Origin: Symsagittifera roscoffensis
Taxonomy: Eukaryota > Xenacoelomorpha > Acoela > Convolutidae
Direction: 5' to 3'
NCBI RefSeq assembly: GCF_963678635.1
Contig: NC_087066.1
Span: 25,747,736 to 25,811,735, forward strand
DNA length: 64,000 bases
The notes under the pieces are model-generated. The model was not told the DNA's origin, searched no databases, and worked only from the letters and a program-made list of their open reading frames with translations. A program made the position numbers and the translations under genes. Position 1 is the first letter of the stretch, and every line of letters starts with the position of its first letter. Positions 11,401 through 26,400 of the stretch are shown in pieces.

Positions 11401-14400
11401 TCTTCTTTATTCGACAAAACGGAGGCAATAAAGGATTTACCTATTCCAAAAAATCTGATAGAGTTAAGATCATTTTCGGATCTATACACCAATACCTTAA
11501 ATTTTTACTAAATTTAGCATCCTTAGGAAGTCCTTTCCGACCTCTGCTAAATAGGAGATCTATTTTCCATTGGAGTATTGACTATACAAAAGCTTTCAAG
11601 AAAATCAAACAAGAGATTATCAATCTTACAAAAAATACTCACTTCGACATACAACATAAAACCAGAATAAAAACTGACGTTTCACATAATGGGTTAGAAG
11701 CCTCCCTAGAACAACTCCACGGGAACGATTGGAAAACGATCTCATTAGCTTCACGTTTTTAAACCCTCACGAGTCGAAATAATCTACAAATTAATTAGAA
11801 CTTTTGGGAGTTGTCTGGGCTGTTGAACATTATAAAAACTACCTTTATGGATCAGACTTCGAATCAATTACAGATCATAAAGCTCTACTTTCTTCCCTGT
11901 CAACAATGTACGGAAAAAAAACTTGCCATAGCAGATTAACAAGATGGTTTGATCGATTATTACCATTTAATTTTACAATCAAACATCTCGCAGGAAAAAA
12001 TATGGGTTTCACCGACTTAATTTCGAGAATTTCATCTGGAAAAGCCTTATTCTCATCACAACATGATGAAGAATTCGTAGTCGCGAATATAGACAAAATT
12101 AAGAAATCAATTAATCCTTCGGAGAAACAAAAAAAGACATGCTCTGCTATTGAATCAAATTTAAAAAATTCCGATTACGCAAAATTATGTAATTACCTTA
12201 TAGCTTCAATATTAATTCTAATTAACTCAACTTTTCCAATTTGCTCATCAAATCACAATCGTACTGAATTTTGTATTTCGAAATGTATTCCCTCTTATTA
12301 TTCAAACACATTCTTTAGTCATTTCTATTTCTAATTCTGCATTTGTATATTTCTTAATTCTTAATTATAGCATAACTAGTTCCACTTTACATAGAAAAAC
12401 TGTAAATACTGTTAATATGGACGATAAAAAAATTGTAATTAATCCCGCCACATCCGGTATTCAAATATTCTTGGATTTCCCACTTTTATCCGACCATGTG
12501 AACATTGTAAATAAATACCGAGAAAACTTGAAGTTGCCTCAACGTCCCTTGGATTGAAATACCTTATTTAACGCCAAGCTAGTAGCTCTCCTTGCCAAAG
12601 ATGACCCTATGTTGAGCCCTATTGTAAAAGCACTTCAAAATAAAGTGGAGACGATTAATGCGAATTCACCATTCTTCAAACTTTTCACGAGAGATTTACA
12701 CGAATCCGACGGATTGCTTTACATGGACGGTAAATTAGTTTTACCTTTTACCCTGACAAACGCAATGATGAAATCTCTCCATGAAACACATCCCGGTCAA
12801 ATGGGAATGAAGAAATTGGCCCAATACATCTGGTGGCTGGTATTAACAGACAATTCTACTTCCATAGCATAAATTGCGCAGAATGTACAAAGAGGGTAAG
12901 AATTTGAAAATTTTAATTCCTAATTCTCATATTACCGATCTTCCCCCCTAACTGGAACCAAAAGATGAACTCAATCTAGCTTTCGCGGGCCCTTCAGATT
13001 CACACTGGGGATTAAATAAAAACATTCTACTCTGCATTCATCGATTTTCAAAATTTCCTTCGGCAAAATTACTTCATCTACTTCGTCAAAAACTGTTATC
13101 AATTTTATTCAAGATTACATATTCCTTCACGGCATACCTTTCTCCATTAGGTTAGATCACGCATCTTGCTTTACAAGTCAAAATTGTAAATTATTTTGTG
13201 ACACAAACAAAATCAAAGTAAGATTTGGAACAGTAGGAGATCATCTTTCCAACGGATTAGTTGAGAAACTTGTACATACTGTAAAAATCAAGAGACCCAA
13301 AAATGTACATTACAAGACGCTCTCTCGAAAATTATCTGGAAATTTCGATCTTCTTACCAATCAAAAATCAAATGTTCCCCCTTTGAAATACATTTTAATA
13401 GAAAACCAAACACTATTTGGAAACAACTGGCGTTTGCTAAACCATCCAATGGATTTTTAGACAAAGGAAAATCTAGACTCTCTAGAGAAGGAGCAAAAGA
13501 CTGGAATGCGGACGACAGAATGGAAGATGGATACAAAGATACACTGATCTCTTAGAAAAACTTGGCACCTGCAGAGAAGGGATACGATACAGACTACCCA
13601 TCCACTTCAAAACTCTCCACCTCTAGATTACCGCTTCAAAGTCCGTTCAAAGGTAAAATCCTGCGGAAAACGAATCGGACCATCAATGGAAACTCGTTTT
13701 ATAAGGAACCAAACAAAAAGATCATAACAGCTCCAGTTCGACTGTAGAACTATCCGACGGAAAAATAATCAGAAAATCAGAAATTGTCATTTCTAAATCA
13801 AACTCCTCAAAATCAGATCTTTTAAAGGCAACCTTTCATTTCCTTATTTTCCTAATCATAATGTTAAAGTAGGTCAGAAAAGCGAGAAACACAGGAGACA
13901 AAAAAAACCCGAAAACAACAACCCACGACCAGAAATCAAACAGAATTGGGATCCTCAGATAACAACACAAGGACACGAGTGTCGGGGTCCTCCTCAAAGT
14001 CTTCACGAAGGCAACCTCCTCGATCCAAGAAGACGACATTTTTACCAGGTTACCGCGCTTCGGAAGAGTCTATGATTATTACTTCTGATATCTCCGATAT
14101 TAGTGATTGGGAATGGATAGCAGGAGGTTTTCCGTGTAGAGATGTAGCAAGGGAGCGAATAATTTCTGACTCATTTAACAACTTAAAACAAAACGACAAC
14201 ACTTTTAACCCTTGCAAAACAAATAATAACATTAAGGTTAAGATTTTAGAAGATACCATTAACCCTGACGACGAACCATTAATACATTGCCCAATCAGCA
14301 TCATCCCAGCAGAGCGAAATACTACAACACAGTGCCCCATCTCAATCACTCCGGCGGAGTCTTCCACGACTACACAAGTAAATGACACCAAAAACAACTC

Positions 14401-17400
14401 GGCTACACAACTGGAGGAGAATTCTATCATAAACTTTCCAGCCTACGAGATAGTGGATTCATCAGACGAGTCCGTACCTACTTCAAAGTCCCCACCTAAA
14501 CTTAGTAACGGTCCACCTATTATTCGCCGGTCTATTAGAAATGTAGGTCCGCCAAAATTCTATGGTAAGAGATACTTCATAGCTGTTGTAGATTTACCCC
14601 AAATGACCTCTGGTTTGGCATCGAATTCGATCATACTGGGCAACAATGGAAGCAAAAAACTAGACACTACCCACAAATAGGCTCCCTTGGAGATAGTGAC
14701 TGTTGAATCGGATTCTTTTTTGCCCGATCAAAATTCATCGTCATCGACAGACGAATATCTAAGAATTGCGGTGGACAATTTTGATGATTACACGAAGCTC
14801 GACAGCGAACTCTTTAATGACGACTTAGAAAACGTCATAAACTGTTATAGAAACTGTTAATCATAGCTTGCCGTGAACATTTTTGCCTTTCGGTGCAATT
14901 TTTTTTTCTCGTCAAATTTACTTTTTATCTCTTTTGTCCCCGATACTCATTGGATTGTTAACCACTTTGGCATTCATAGCGTTCCCTCGGACCAGTTAAT
15001 GGATACTCATTATCGTTGACTAATCGTCAATTTAATTGTAACCCCTTACCATAGCTCAACTTCATACATTACCTTGAGTCACTAATTTTCTAAAGTCTAA
15101 AGAATGATTTAACTCATTCTACAGTCGTTGGATATCGGACATCTTCTGTTTTACAGCAGTTAATTTCTAATACCGTTAACCGTTTTAGTCAAATTTAATC
15201 ACCTAATTTTTAGCTTAATTCAAGTACACTATCGGTGCTTTAAATTTAATTTTGTTCACCAAAGGGGGAGAAAGGATGCAGTTAATTGGATAATCAGTTA
15301 ATTTTACAATTCAAATTTTTTCCTGCTTGGAGGAATGATGTGATTTCAACTTATTTAGTATTGTTAGCAATTCTTACATAACGTTTCTAACAGGTCACTC
15401 TTTTATGACCTTCACTATTTCATTCTCTCCGGCGGAGAGAATGCTCTCTTCACTTTTTTAATGTTTTAACTTTAGACTAATTCACTTTTGTTCTTTTATT
15501 CTTTTAATTGTATAAAGTAGAGTTGGCTGTAACAAAGTAACATTTTATCATCAGTGTTTTTTGCTTTTTTGTGATTTCAATATGAAAATATTTATTGTCT
15601 CGCAGATATATACCGCGAGAAAAAAGTAATGCAACTGAGAACTAGGAAAAAACAAATGAAAGAAAAGTGTTAGGTCAGCACAAAATTAATTGGCTTTTTC
15701 GAAAATGATGTATGATCAGCGTATGCTATTGAGACAGCAACATCATACAAACATTTTGTTTCGTTGTCTTTGTTTCAGCCGGTTTTTCTTCGGGTGATGA
15801 TGTACTATCAAAGAAGGGACCCAAATCAGGTAAATCTATTAGCTGACCCTTTTCGCAAGTTTTTCTATGGAAAAAAGTTAAACACAGAACTCTATTCTAA
15901 AGATTTATCAGATAAAACAGAGAGAGAGAAAAACAAGAACAGCTAATCACTGATCAAATAGCACAGATTGTTCCGACATCTGAAATCATTGCAATATTTG
16001 AAAAATAAACGTCTTTGGGTTATGCTAAAGTCAAGCCCCCTATTCATACATTATGATGTATTACTTTGTACATTACAGTCACCTCACGACAAAATAATTG
16101 GAACAGCAAAACCTAAAATCCAGCCAGATAATTGAAGTGTTTGCGAAAAAAATATATAATTAAAAAAAAGGAACAAAATTGTCTTTCGTTATTTTTTTGG
16201 AGGGGAGGGGCGTAAAATTATCCTTCCAAACTAAGTTTTAATTGCTGAAATACCGAAAACTGTTTATCTATTTGTTGTTTTTACGTTACATATTGCGGAA
16301 AACAAACTTATTTTCATCAATAGCTTCTCAGTTTGTCCCCTGTGTTATTAATTAGTCTTAAAAAATTCAAACTGTAATTTTTCTACCTGGAGGCACGTTT
16401 CCGGGAATTTTTTCCTTGCAGTACTCTAATTATCTTTGTAATTATATCAATGTGACGCTTTTTTTGCAGTACCGATTTGCAGCATAGAAAAAAGCACGCC
16501 GGTTTGTGCAGCTTTGAAAGTAAAATTCAAAATTCAAAATTCAAAATTCATGCTGCTCCTGGTACTCAGTTACAGAATATAGGTTGATAGAAAGTGATAG
16601 AATATCGGTTGCCAAATATTCAAATTTACAAAACGAGTACAAAATACTGTGAAACAAAAGATGTCACTAAATTTGCTCAAAAACACGACTTGGCTAGTTC
16701 CAACATAAAACTACGCTAAGTCGCCACTAACAATGGCGCTTAATCTAGCGAATATTTTTTTGATGTTTAGTTAAATATGCTCAATAAAATCTCCATCGGA
16801 GTGATGTCTTAAGTAAAATCACTCTGAGAGTCTTGCTTGATGCTTTTCTTAAGTTTCAACAGTTTTGAAAAATTTATGAAGTCTTTCCGCGTAAAAAAAT
16901 ACTCATTAAAACTTTTCACCTACCTTTTCGCGTAACATCGACGTATGTTTTTTGGGGTGGGCCAAAGTGCGCAAAATTGTGGTCTGCGGAAAATTTCCTT
17001 TCATATGTCGCAGATTTGAAACGGGATTTGATTTCAAAAAACCGTAAGTTATCTTTTTGATTATATAAAAATTTGTTTGACTTTTTTGCAGGCTTTTATC
17101 ATTTTGAATCCAAAGTTGTGATGCATAAAAAAAATTGCTAAAATAACTTGTTTTTACCACTTAGTTTTTAGATCTTCTCAAGAAAGTTTTTTTCAGTCGT
17201 AACCGTGTGCTTTATTCAAGTAATAATAATCATAGTAAATATAAATTGTTTTCATATTAAAGATTACTCAATAGAAACTTGTCATTGACCATTGATAACA
17301 TTGACCATAGATAGCAAGGATATCAAAAGACCTGATAGACCTAGTCAAGTGATGCATTAATTAAGCAGTACTATTTCATATCCCTAGGTACTAAGAAGTT

Positions 17401-20400
17401 TCAATTATAATGAAGCTTTAGTTGTTCAAAAACTACAACACACTTTTAGGAAAAATAGAACTAAGCGTTTGTCATATCTAAGATTTATAAAACTTTTAAT
17501 TGACAATCATTGAAACCATTGACTTTAACGCCTAATCGCAAAATCTGCAAAAACAGGACTTTTTGGTTCTTCTAATTTTGCGATTTCTCAATTTTTGAAA
17601 GCAAAATTAAATTTTTTTAAGACTTCAGTTTCCAAATCTTACTTAAACGAGTTATTAGCGTTTTGAGTTGCTCATATAAGTGCACTTCTTTCATTCAGCA
17701 AACCTTCTAGTTTTTTAAAAATTTTCTGACTGAAGCCTTTATTTTTTTCGAGAAATTTAGACTGGTGCCTAAATTTTTTAAGAAATATAGTTTTGTTTCT
17801 AAAGTTTTGTTTCGTTTCAAGTTTTTTTAGTGACGTATTACTAGCTGTGTCGTACACTAAATCCCCATATTGCAGTATTTGCTGAATTGAAATGAAAGCG
17901 GTTTTAATTGGTTGTGCTGTTGCTAGTGCGGCACGAAATTGGTAGAGAATTTCAAAAAACATCCATTTGAAATCTAAATTTGCGTCCATTTGAATGCTCA
18001 AATATTTTTGTCTAAAGGCTTTTACAACATCATCAGTTGTTGTGTTGTCTATTCCTATGATTACTTGGTGTAAATTTGTCCTTTTTGCTTCACTGCGGTA
18101 TCATCAGCGTATAAATAAGTGTTCACTGAGTTTGTAACTGTCAGTGGATCATTGAATCATTTATGATTAAAATGATTATTAGTGGTTCGAAAACTTATCC
18201 CTGTGTAACATCACAGTGATGAATTTTTCGGTTTGACTTTTTGAAGCTTTTTTGACTATTCGAGATCTATTTATCAAATTTAATATCAACAATGCTTGAA
18301 TGGGAACTTGTAGTCCTCAGTTTTAGGTTTTGTGAATGTTTAGTTTGAAACAATTTCGAGCGCTTGTTTGAGATTAATGCAAGTTGCATTGGGACATTGC
18401 GATTCAAATTTCAAAATTTTTTGAATGTCTTCCATGAAGTTTACCAGAACTTTTCTTTTTGAAAGCTAAGGCCTGAGCCCGAATTCGTTTTTAGTCAAAA
18501 CATTTTGTGTGACTATTGAAGGAATCAGACTTAAGAAATAAGTAATTTGCATAAATTCACAACCACTTTTACTATATATGCAGAAATTGTATATTAAAGG
18601 AGAACACTCAGTGTTGGGAAATTTCAAGCAAGTACAAAAAATATTCAAAGTTTTTTCCTTTTTGAAAGTTAGTCAACCCTTTCGTAAACCTAAGTTTGAT
18701 TTCATTCCTACCATCAGAACCCTCCAAAAAAAACCATGAAATTTCCTAACGACTCGACATTAAGAAAGAAAACATAATTGTTTGGTTAATGCTCAAGTTT
18801 CAGGCAATGTGTCGTTTTTTTTCTGCGTGGTGTGGTAAAATTGTTTAAAAGAAAAAATATAACTTAACTCATTTGACATCCTAGAAAGGTTGGCAGAATA
18901 GACAACAGTTGTTTTTTGTAGAAAAAGTTGACTAGAAAATAAATATTCAAAAAATCAAAAAAAGTATCACTTTCTTTTTTCTGCAAATTGTTTTTTTTTG
19001 AAAAACAAAAAAAAACATTTGAAGAAAACATAAATGTTTGGTTAATGCTCAAGTATCAGGCGAAGTGTCGTTTGTTTTTTCTGCGTTGTGTGGTAAAAAT
19101 GTTTAAAAGAAAAACTATAACCGAACTCATTTGACATCCTAGAAAACATAAATGTTTGGTTAATGCTCAAGTATCAGGCAAAGTGTCGTTTTTTTCTGCG
19201 TAGTGTGGTAAAAATGTTTGAAAGAAAAACTATAATCTAACTCATTTGACATCCTAGAAAGGTTGGCAAAATAGACAACAGTTGTTTTTTGTAGAAAAAG
19301 TTGACTAGGAAATGATTATTTAAAAAATCAAAAAAGTATCACTTTCTTTTTTCTGCAAATTGTTTTTTTTTGAAAAAGTCAGACATTTTGATTCGCATAA
19401 TGGCGCTGAGAAACTCCAAAAACAGTTTGAAAGCCTGCTCGGTCGCTTCACTCACTTGAATTTAGACTGAAAATCAAAAATTCAACACCTGTTTTTCTTG
19501 ACACTTGGATAATTTTTTGTAAATTCTTAAAGTTTTAAAGTAATTCGAATTGCATTGCGAGTGAAAGGACTGTAATATGATATATCACTTGAAATATTCC
19601 AATGATGATTTGTGGTACCTGATTCTGCACAAAAAATTGAAAAAACCTAAATCAAACCCGAATACAAAGCTTCTTCCCATAGTCGCAATGATGTGCATTT
19701 GCACTTATTTAGCGCAACTACATTTTATTGATATTAGTTACAAAAAGGAGCTTTGTAAACAATAATTATTTTTGTTTTTATTTCAGAGCTTCATAAAAAG
19801 TTCCTTAAAAGGCTTACTTTTTCTCAGCTATTCTTGTTGTTTCGACTTTTGGAAAAAATTTATTTCTGTTTTATTTCAAGAGCATTTATCTTCAGTGGTC
19901 CTAAAGAAGTCTTACTTTTCGTAATTATTTTTTGCTGTTCCGACTTTTAGAAAAAAAACTGAGTGCTTGTGCTCGGTGTGTTTATATTGTTGTGGTCAAT
20001 TTCGGCTTTAAGTAATCTAAAAGATATAAATGCTCATGCTCATATTTAAAAAAAATGTTTCAATTTCGACCAGTTTTTGTAGATGTAGTTCTTTTACAAT
20101 TGCCAGTTTCGGTCATTCTAAATTGATTTTATCGAGGTATTCGATCGTATAAATTTGTTACTAGACGCCAAATTGATTTTTATTTCTATATTTAAATGTT
20201 TAAAAAAGGGATTATTTAAAAAACAGCTTTTTCGAGGCTTTGTGAGTTTAGGTCCTGGGTGGCTCACTCATAGATTAATTTCAGATAAGGTACACCGTCT
20301 GTTCGTCCCGCTATCTTATTTTAGGTCCGATATATTCGTGCAATTTCTGTGTCTTATAATGATCTTAATCTTACTCTAATATCTCCTAGTTTCAATAAGT

Positions 20401-23400
20401 TTAGTGCAAACTGGACTTTGCGAGTTAGATATCAGTAATTGTTCTGAAGGAGAACGACTGTCTTCTAAATTATTTTTATTTTTTTGTTGTTGCTGAAACT
20501 ATGAATATTTCAGCCTTACACATAATTGTAAGTGTTAGTTATGGTTCATGATTGATTAGTTAAGAATATTTTAAAGAGATAGTTTTATCAATAATAAAAT
20601 TGAACATAAAAACTAGTTTTAAACTGGTTCCACCCAACCGGGGCTTAGAGAGCTTTAGTTTTAAAATTTTGTTGCAGTGAAGGATGGATGGAGAGATTTT
20701 TTGTTTCTTGGAGTATTTTCCTTTTGAGGAAGTGACTGCGTGAAGGAAGAGAGAGGAACAGTTGTTCGTGTTTCGGATTTGTTGTTTTCATAGAGAGAAG
20801 GGGGCAGTTGCTCGATCTCCAGAAGTGTGTTTCGTAGTTCCTGGATTATATTGAGTGATTGTGTCAAGATTTCAGATTTATGCAATGATGTGTTAATTTT
20901 GTTAGGCTAGAGCGAGACTACGTGCAAGGTGGAATTTGATTTCTTTGTGTGAAGCGCCAAGACACTAGGGTTTGTATGTGAAGTCAACATTGAGTTGACT
21001 ATTGTTCTTTTTCAACGGGTACCTTTGCAGCGATTTGTTGGCCTTACTCTAAATCCTGTGAGGGTTGTGACTAGGGCAACAAACCAATAGATTTGCCATT
21101 CCAAAGTCGGAATGTCATGGAGTTTTCATCTCCCTTTGTTGCTCGTTCCTTGCGCTTTCAGAATTTTTTTTATTTATATCTACATCTTGTAAGTGAGATC
21201 AGTTTTAGTTATAATATTTGTTAGTTGTTTTTGCACAGCGTTTTTTTTAGTTACGGTTATTTTAAAGAGTTGATCTCAAGAGGAGCCACTCTTAGCAAAA
21301 ATCGTGGATTGGGGTCGAATTTCATGGTGGGTGCATGTAATTCAAGCGACGTCGTTCTGGTGGGTGAGGCCAGACGGGAGTATAATTTTATCGTCTCTTT
21401 GAGCAGAGTCTAATTTCGTGTTCAATTTTTTGTTCTTTTTTATCAGGTGTTTTTCCTTTTTATGTCTTTGATTGTGTCCTTCTATCAAAAATAGGTTGTT
21501 GTGTCTTGGGTTTATCTTCTGATATTTTGGTGTTTTAAGTGGTTTCAATAAAAATTGAAAGTGGGTTTCAAATAAATAATTTATCCAGTTTTAATTTGGG
21601 TTCAATCTGGTTTGAGTACATTGGGAGATTTTTTCATACACGCGGTTGGTTTTGTGGTTTCAGTAAGTTGCGTTGGCTAGTTTAAGCTTACTTATAACTC
21701 CTTACAACCGGGTTAAGGGACAGTTTGAAACGTGTGAAAAAAAATTAAAACTGTTAGCAGTTAGTTTCTGAAAATTGAAGTTCATTTATTAAACAGTTCA
21801 ATTTGGGCGAGTTAATTGATATTGGTAGAAAAAGTGCGGAAAATTAAAAACATTCGTTTATAAAATAAGAACACATAAAAAAGTTAATTTTCTGTAATTA
21901 ATTTTGCATCAATAATTTACTACTTTATAATTGAAATTTACTACAGTTTGTCGTCACTTTATGGCATTTGTGTTAAGTTTATTTCACTAGGATAAATCAG
22001 TTACTTTGTTAGATTATAAATTGAAAGGTGAAATAGAGTTTTGGATTTTTATTTCGGTTTTATCCTAAAATTGAGTGACTGGTGAAATCTAAAAAGAAAG
22101 GTGAAAACCACGTGTAGAAATGGTGAGCGCCTTATTTATAAAAGGAAACTTTATACAAACGAGGGTTCAATTCCAGGGAAAAATCAATGGGGCAAGTCAG
22201 CCTTGATAGTGTCAGATATTACTAATAGCTTGGCAAGCATGCGTATTACGTTTTTAGTGCGGAGCAGTGGGCAAAGAAATTCAACCGCTCTGATGATATT
22301 TATTTCTTCAGTAATAGCTGAAGGTTCGTAATTGTAATTTTTGATTATAAAATAAAAATTTTGGTGATGTAATGATTGCTTTCTAATAGGGCTATTTCAA
22401 TGGGCTGTATATATTCTTGGGGAATTATGATAGGACGGGCGTCGTCTAGTGGGAAAGTGTTAGTCAATAGGCAAAAGGTATACATCTGTTGGACAGGTCG
22501 CAATTACGGAGGATGCCGTGCAATTTGTTTGATTTGATGCGATATGTAAAGTTTAAGAATTAAGGTGATGTGTACTTTGAATTAATGATTATAAAGCAAT
22601 TGTGGGGGTTACGGGATTGTGAACTGTGTATATAATGTCTTAACGTGTGGGTTAACTTTATTTTTAACATAACTTCGTGCAAACAGTGGATACTCTTTCC
22701 CTCGGTGTGAGAAAGTTATACGTTAGTGCGAAGTGATTGAATTTATTGAAAAATGGTTTATAAGCTTTAGTGTTTGTTAGTGTGTGATCGAATTGATGTG
22801 ATCGAATTTGTCATTTGTGCTGTCAAAATGAAATATGTTCTGATTTAATGAAGAATTTTGCAATTAGTTGAGGGTTAATGTTCTGGTCATTTTCGTACGG
22901 GGAATCATCCATGTATCAGGTGACAGTTTGATCGTAGCGGTTAATAGAAAATCGATTAGCTTTTTGTGCTATGAATTTGTTTAGTGTTTCGCTTAAACCT
23001 ATGGTGGTGAATTTATTTTCGAGAAGTGCTGTAGTTATTGGTAAATGATGGAGTCACAAAGTTCTTTGTCATCGGGAATGTTTTTCAGGGGGATTTAAAC
23101 TGGGTTAGTAAAGTTGAAGGAAAAGATCTAGGATCGTGTAGGAAGTAGGGTATATTAATCTACGAATGGTGTGCGTCGGGTTTTATTTGCTGTATTATAG
23201 TAAGTATATTGAAGGAAAAACGGTAGGTTATGAATTACAAACTATGGGGTATTAGTATGATGAGGATGGTGGGGATATAGTCGAGATGATCATAGGCAAT
23301 TATTAAGGAATTGTGATGTAGTGTTAGGGTGCTTTCGTTTCATAAAAACTTTGTGTGTTCGAGTAGGTGCAATGTGTACAGAAGGGGTAAAAGATTCGGA

Positions 23401-26400
23401 GGTTGAAGCTGAGTTGAATAGTTGGCGAATTGTTAATGAGTTAATTGTGTCATGAATTTGTTTTTAGTGAGATAAAAAAAACTTAAGTCATGTTCAAGTT
23501 AGCCATCTGTGATAGGTCTGGCTACAACAGGTTCGTTACATGCCAGAGGGGAAAGGCCAGTGGTAGCGTCGGTGTGTGAAGAGGGAGAAAGAGAGAGGGT
23601 TCATCAGGGGCAGGTGGATTTATAAGTTGGATAGGTGATTGAGAAAAGTAAGTAGGGCTGGATTTCGAGTCGAGGAATTCATCCAGGGTTTCTATTTTGT
23701 AATTATTATAACTAGAGATGGTATTAGAAACTGTTTGCCGTGAACCATCTGAGTCCATGCGTGGTGAGTTAGAAGGAAAAATGAGTGGGCGAGAAGAAGT
23801 GAGGTCTGAAATTGAAATGAGGAAATTTTGACGTTGGAGGTTTGATGGATAGGAAAAGAAATGGTTGACGGATCCAATTTGTCGGCTCATCGTGGGCTGA
23901 AAAGATGACTGTTTTGGAAAAGAAAGTTTTTTTTGTGTGTGGTTTTTCTGCAATTTGTTAATATGTGTCGCCAATATCCGGTTGTTGGAGTGTTATATGA
24001 GATATTGGGCTCTGTTGTAAATTACTAGTTTGATGTATGCGTTCGGTAGTCGAAACATTTTTTTGTAAATTTTTGGGACAAAAGAGAAAGAATGATATTT
24101 ACGTAGACTTTGTAAATGTGATTTTGCTGTAGGTGTCGTATTTTTATTACCTTCTGGGGTATCATATGTGTTCGGTTTTGAAGATAATATTCTAAGAAAT
24201 CAAATAAAATTGAACTTTGTGTAAAATATATTCAATCTTTCTAGAATATAGTAGGGCCAACCTAGAAATGCTAGAAGTTCTTTTTTGATGTTCACAAAAA
24301 AATATATATTAATTGATGAAATATCTTTTGGACGTTAGTTTCTCCGTTGAGATATATATAGTCTTTAGTTTTCTTAAAGTATCCACTATAGGCTTGTCCC
24401 AGAAACCTGCTGTTTGAGCTAGTTATCGTAGGTTTTGATCGTTTGACTGTCTTTGTATTGTATCCATTTTAGTAAGAAATTCTTCAAATTGATGCTTTCT
24501 AATGCGATGTTCTATATCTGAGTTAGAGTGAATACCTATTGATTGTAGGTCTATGTTTGGTTATGAGCAGTTGCGCGTACGCTTTGGGTTGAAACTTTCT
24601 TTAGGGATGACATTAATCAAGGGCATGGAGTTACAAAATAACATTTATCTTCGTTTGGGTTAAGCTGTACTACATTGTGGCTCTTTTCAGATCCACACGG
24701 GACAGCTGTATCGCAAATGTATATTCGGCATGTTAGTGTATCAACAAAATGTATTTTGTTTTTATAAAGTGTACGTTTGCGTTCTTAGCATCTTATCTTC
24801 AAAAACCGTGAAACTTTTTAGTGCTAATGTTTTACCAAAAAAAATTCCGTCAGAGTCAATGAGGTTAGAGCGGTTGCCTGATAAGAGGTATCCTGCGTAA
24901 GGTATTTTAAATACTGATACGGCGAGAAATTGTAGTATTTGTGTTCGTTCTAGTTCACATAAATGATGGAGTGTTTCTAATTCAGATAGTGACATTTCTT
25001 GAAAAATTCTATTTTTTGTGTAATTTAATTTCATATAAAGCAAACAAATTTTGGATTGCGCCAAAATAGGTGTTATTCATTAGTAAACGTTCTTGTAATC
25101 TTGTACTATGCTAGTTTTCTGGATGAATTTTTCCTCCAGTGTTACCGGTATTTTCGTAAAATTTTACTGGGATGTAGGTTTTTTCGTCTTCTCTATTTTG
25201 ACATGGGTGTGCTGTAACGAGGATTTTTTTCCTGTTTTCATGTCGAAACCTTTTTGTATTCGACAAGAATTTCTGAATATTGTGTTAGGAAAAGTTGTTT
25301 GGGGTAATTAAATGCTACTTCCGTTTCAGGGTAATTTTGAAATGTGTTAGTTTTTTTCTATACCGTCCCTATTTTTGATTGGCGTGGGTTTGATCTAACT
25401 GATCAGGGTTAATTTTATCAAAGGGTATAGATTCTATAAATTAATTTATGTGAGGTTTTGTCATTCTCGCGTGAACTTTAGCGACTTGAAATGTGGTACA
25501 TAAGTCTTCAGGGAACCAAACTACGATTACCTGTGTTTGTGTAGTGAGATCGCAATAGCCTTAATCATTTTTACAAGAAAAGCCGATTCCTTGATACAAA
25601 TGGTATCAATTTTTAAATCTCGTGTTAATTGAACTTTTTCTAATTGATTTTTCTAATCGAAAATCATTTATTCTTGGAAGCCTGAATTTTTTGTGTCTGC
25701 TTGATGGGTTACTAATTCCAATGTGTGGTTTCAAATTTTGATTGTTTAAATCATAGGTTAAATGTCCGTGTGGGCCCTGGTACGAGAATTTATTGAGCAG
25801 TTGTCTATGACGTTGTTTGTGTTCAAGTTGTGATTGGTGTGTGCAGAGTCTGGAAAAGTTTGAAAAATTACTAAGTTACGATTTTCATTTTTTTGGCGAC
25901 TTTTTTTAAAGGTTGAAGTTCATTTTTACAATCTTCGAGGTTTAAATGTAAATGTTTTTGGATTTTACTACAAGGAAAGTATTCATTATCGATTTTTTTT
26001 ATTGCTGTTGGAAATTTGTAAACTTGTACTTTCGTTTCTGAAAAAGTTGCGGTAAATTTATATTCTGTTAAAATTGTGGCTCGAGCTTTCGAGTAAAGTT
26101 TAGCTGCTACAGTTGTTGATTCAATATATTATGGTTCAGAGTCGCTTTGTGTTACTTGGTTAATTGCGTTTTTATGTAGTGTTTTTTGTTGATTATCTGC
26201 ACAGTCATAAAATTTGACAAGGAGGTGTTGTTGGCCTGTTCGGGGGAAGAGCGGATTCAAGATTTCCCAAAAGAGAAAAAGTTGTTATTGAAAAACTTTT
26301 TTAATTGAAACATGTGAATGATAAACCTGACAAAAAAAGGATTATAGAATGTTATTCAACCTATGGTCTGTTTTGTATATCTATCGTATTTGTAAATAAA

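Larger units (their letters stand above)
8839..15550 (+). mobile_element. Ty3/gypsy LTR retrotransposon, degenerate, in C1GALT1 intron 2
   Basis: A 6712-bp element with 215-bp LTRs (8839-9053 and 15336-15550) beginning TG and ending CA, flanked by the 5-bp target duplication TCAGT (8834-8838 and 15551-15555). I count 12 differences between the LTRs, about 94% identity, so it is fairly old. Internal order is PBS, gag, protease, RT, RNase H, integrase, integrase tail; this order (RT before IN) defines Ty3/gypsy. Every major frame has stops or shifts, so it is not autonomous. It lies in the same orientation as the host gene. I see no AATAAA inside the LTRs. Confidence 0.93.

Noticed and set aside
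13946-14680. 244-codon ORF as an independent host gene
   Set aside because: It lies inside the LTR element after integrase and ends in the RRSIRNVGPPKFYG motif typical of integrase tails.
15277-15335. 3' LTR of the Ty3/gypsy element starting at 15277 after the AAAGGGGGAGAAAGGA tract
   Set aside because: The sequence 15277-15335 has no counterpart before the 5' LTR, and the TCAGT target duplication fits the 15336 boundary.
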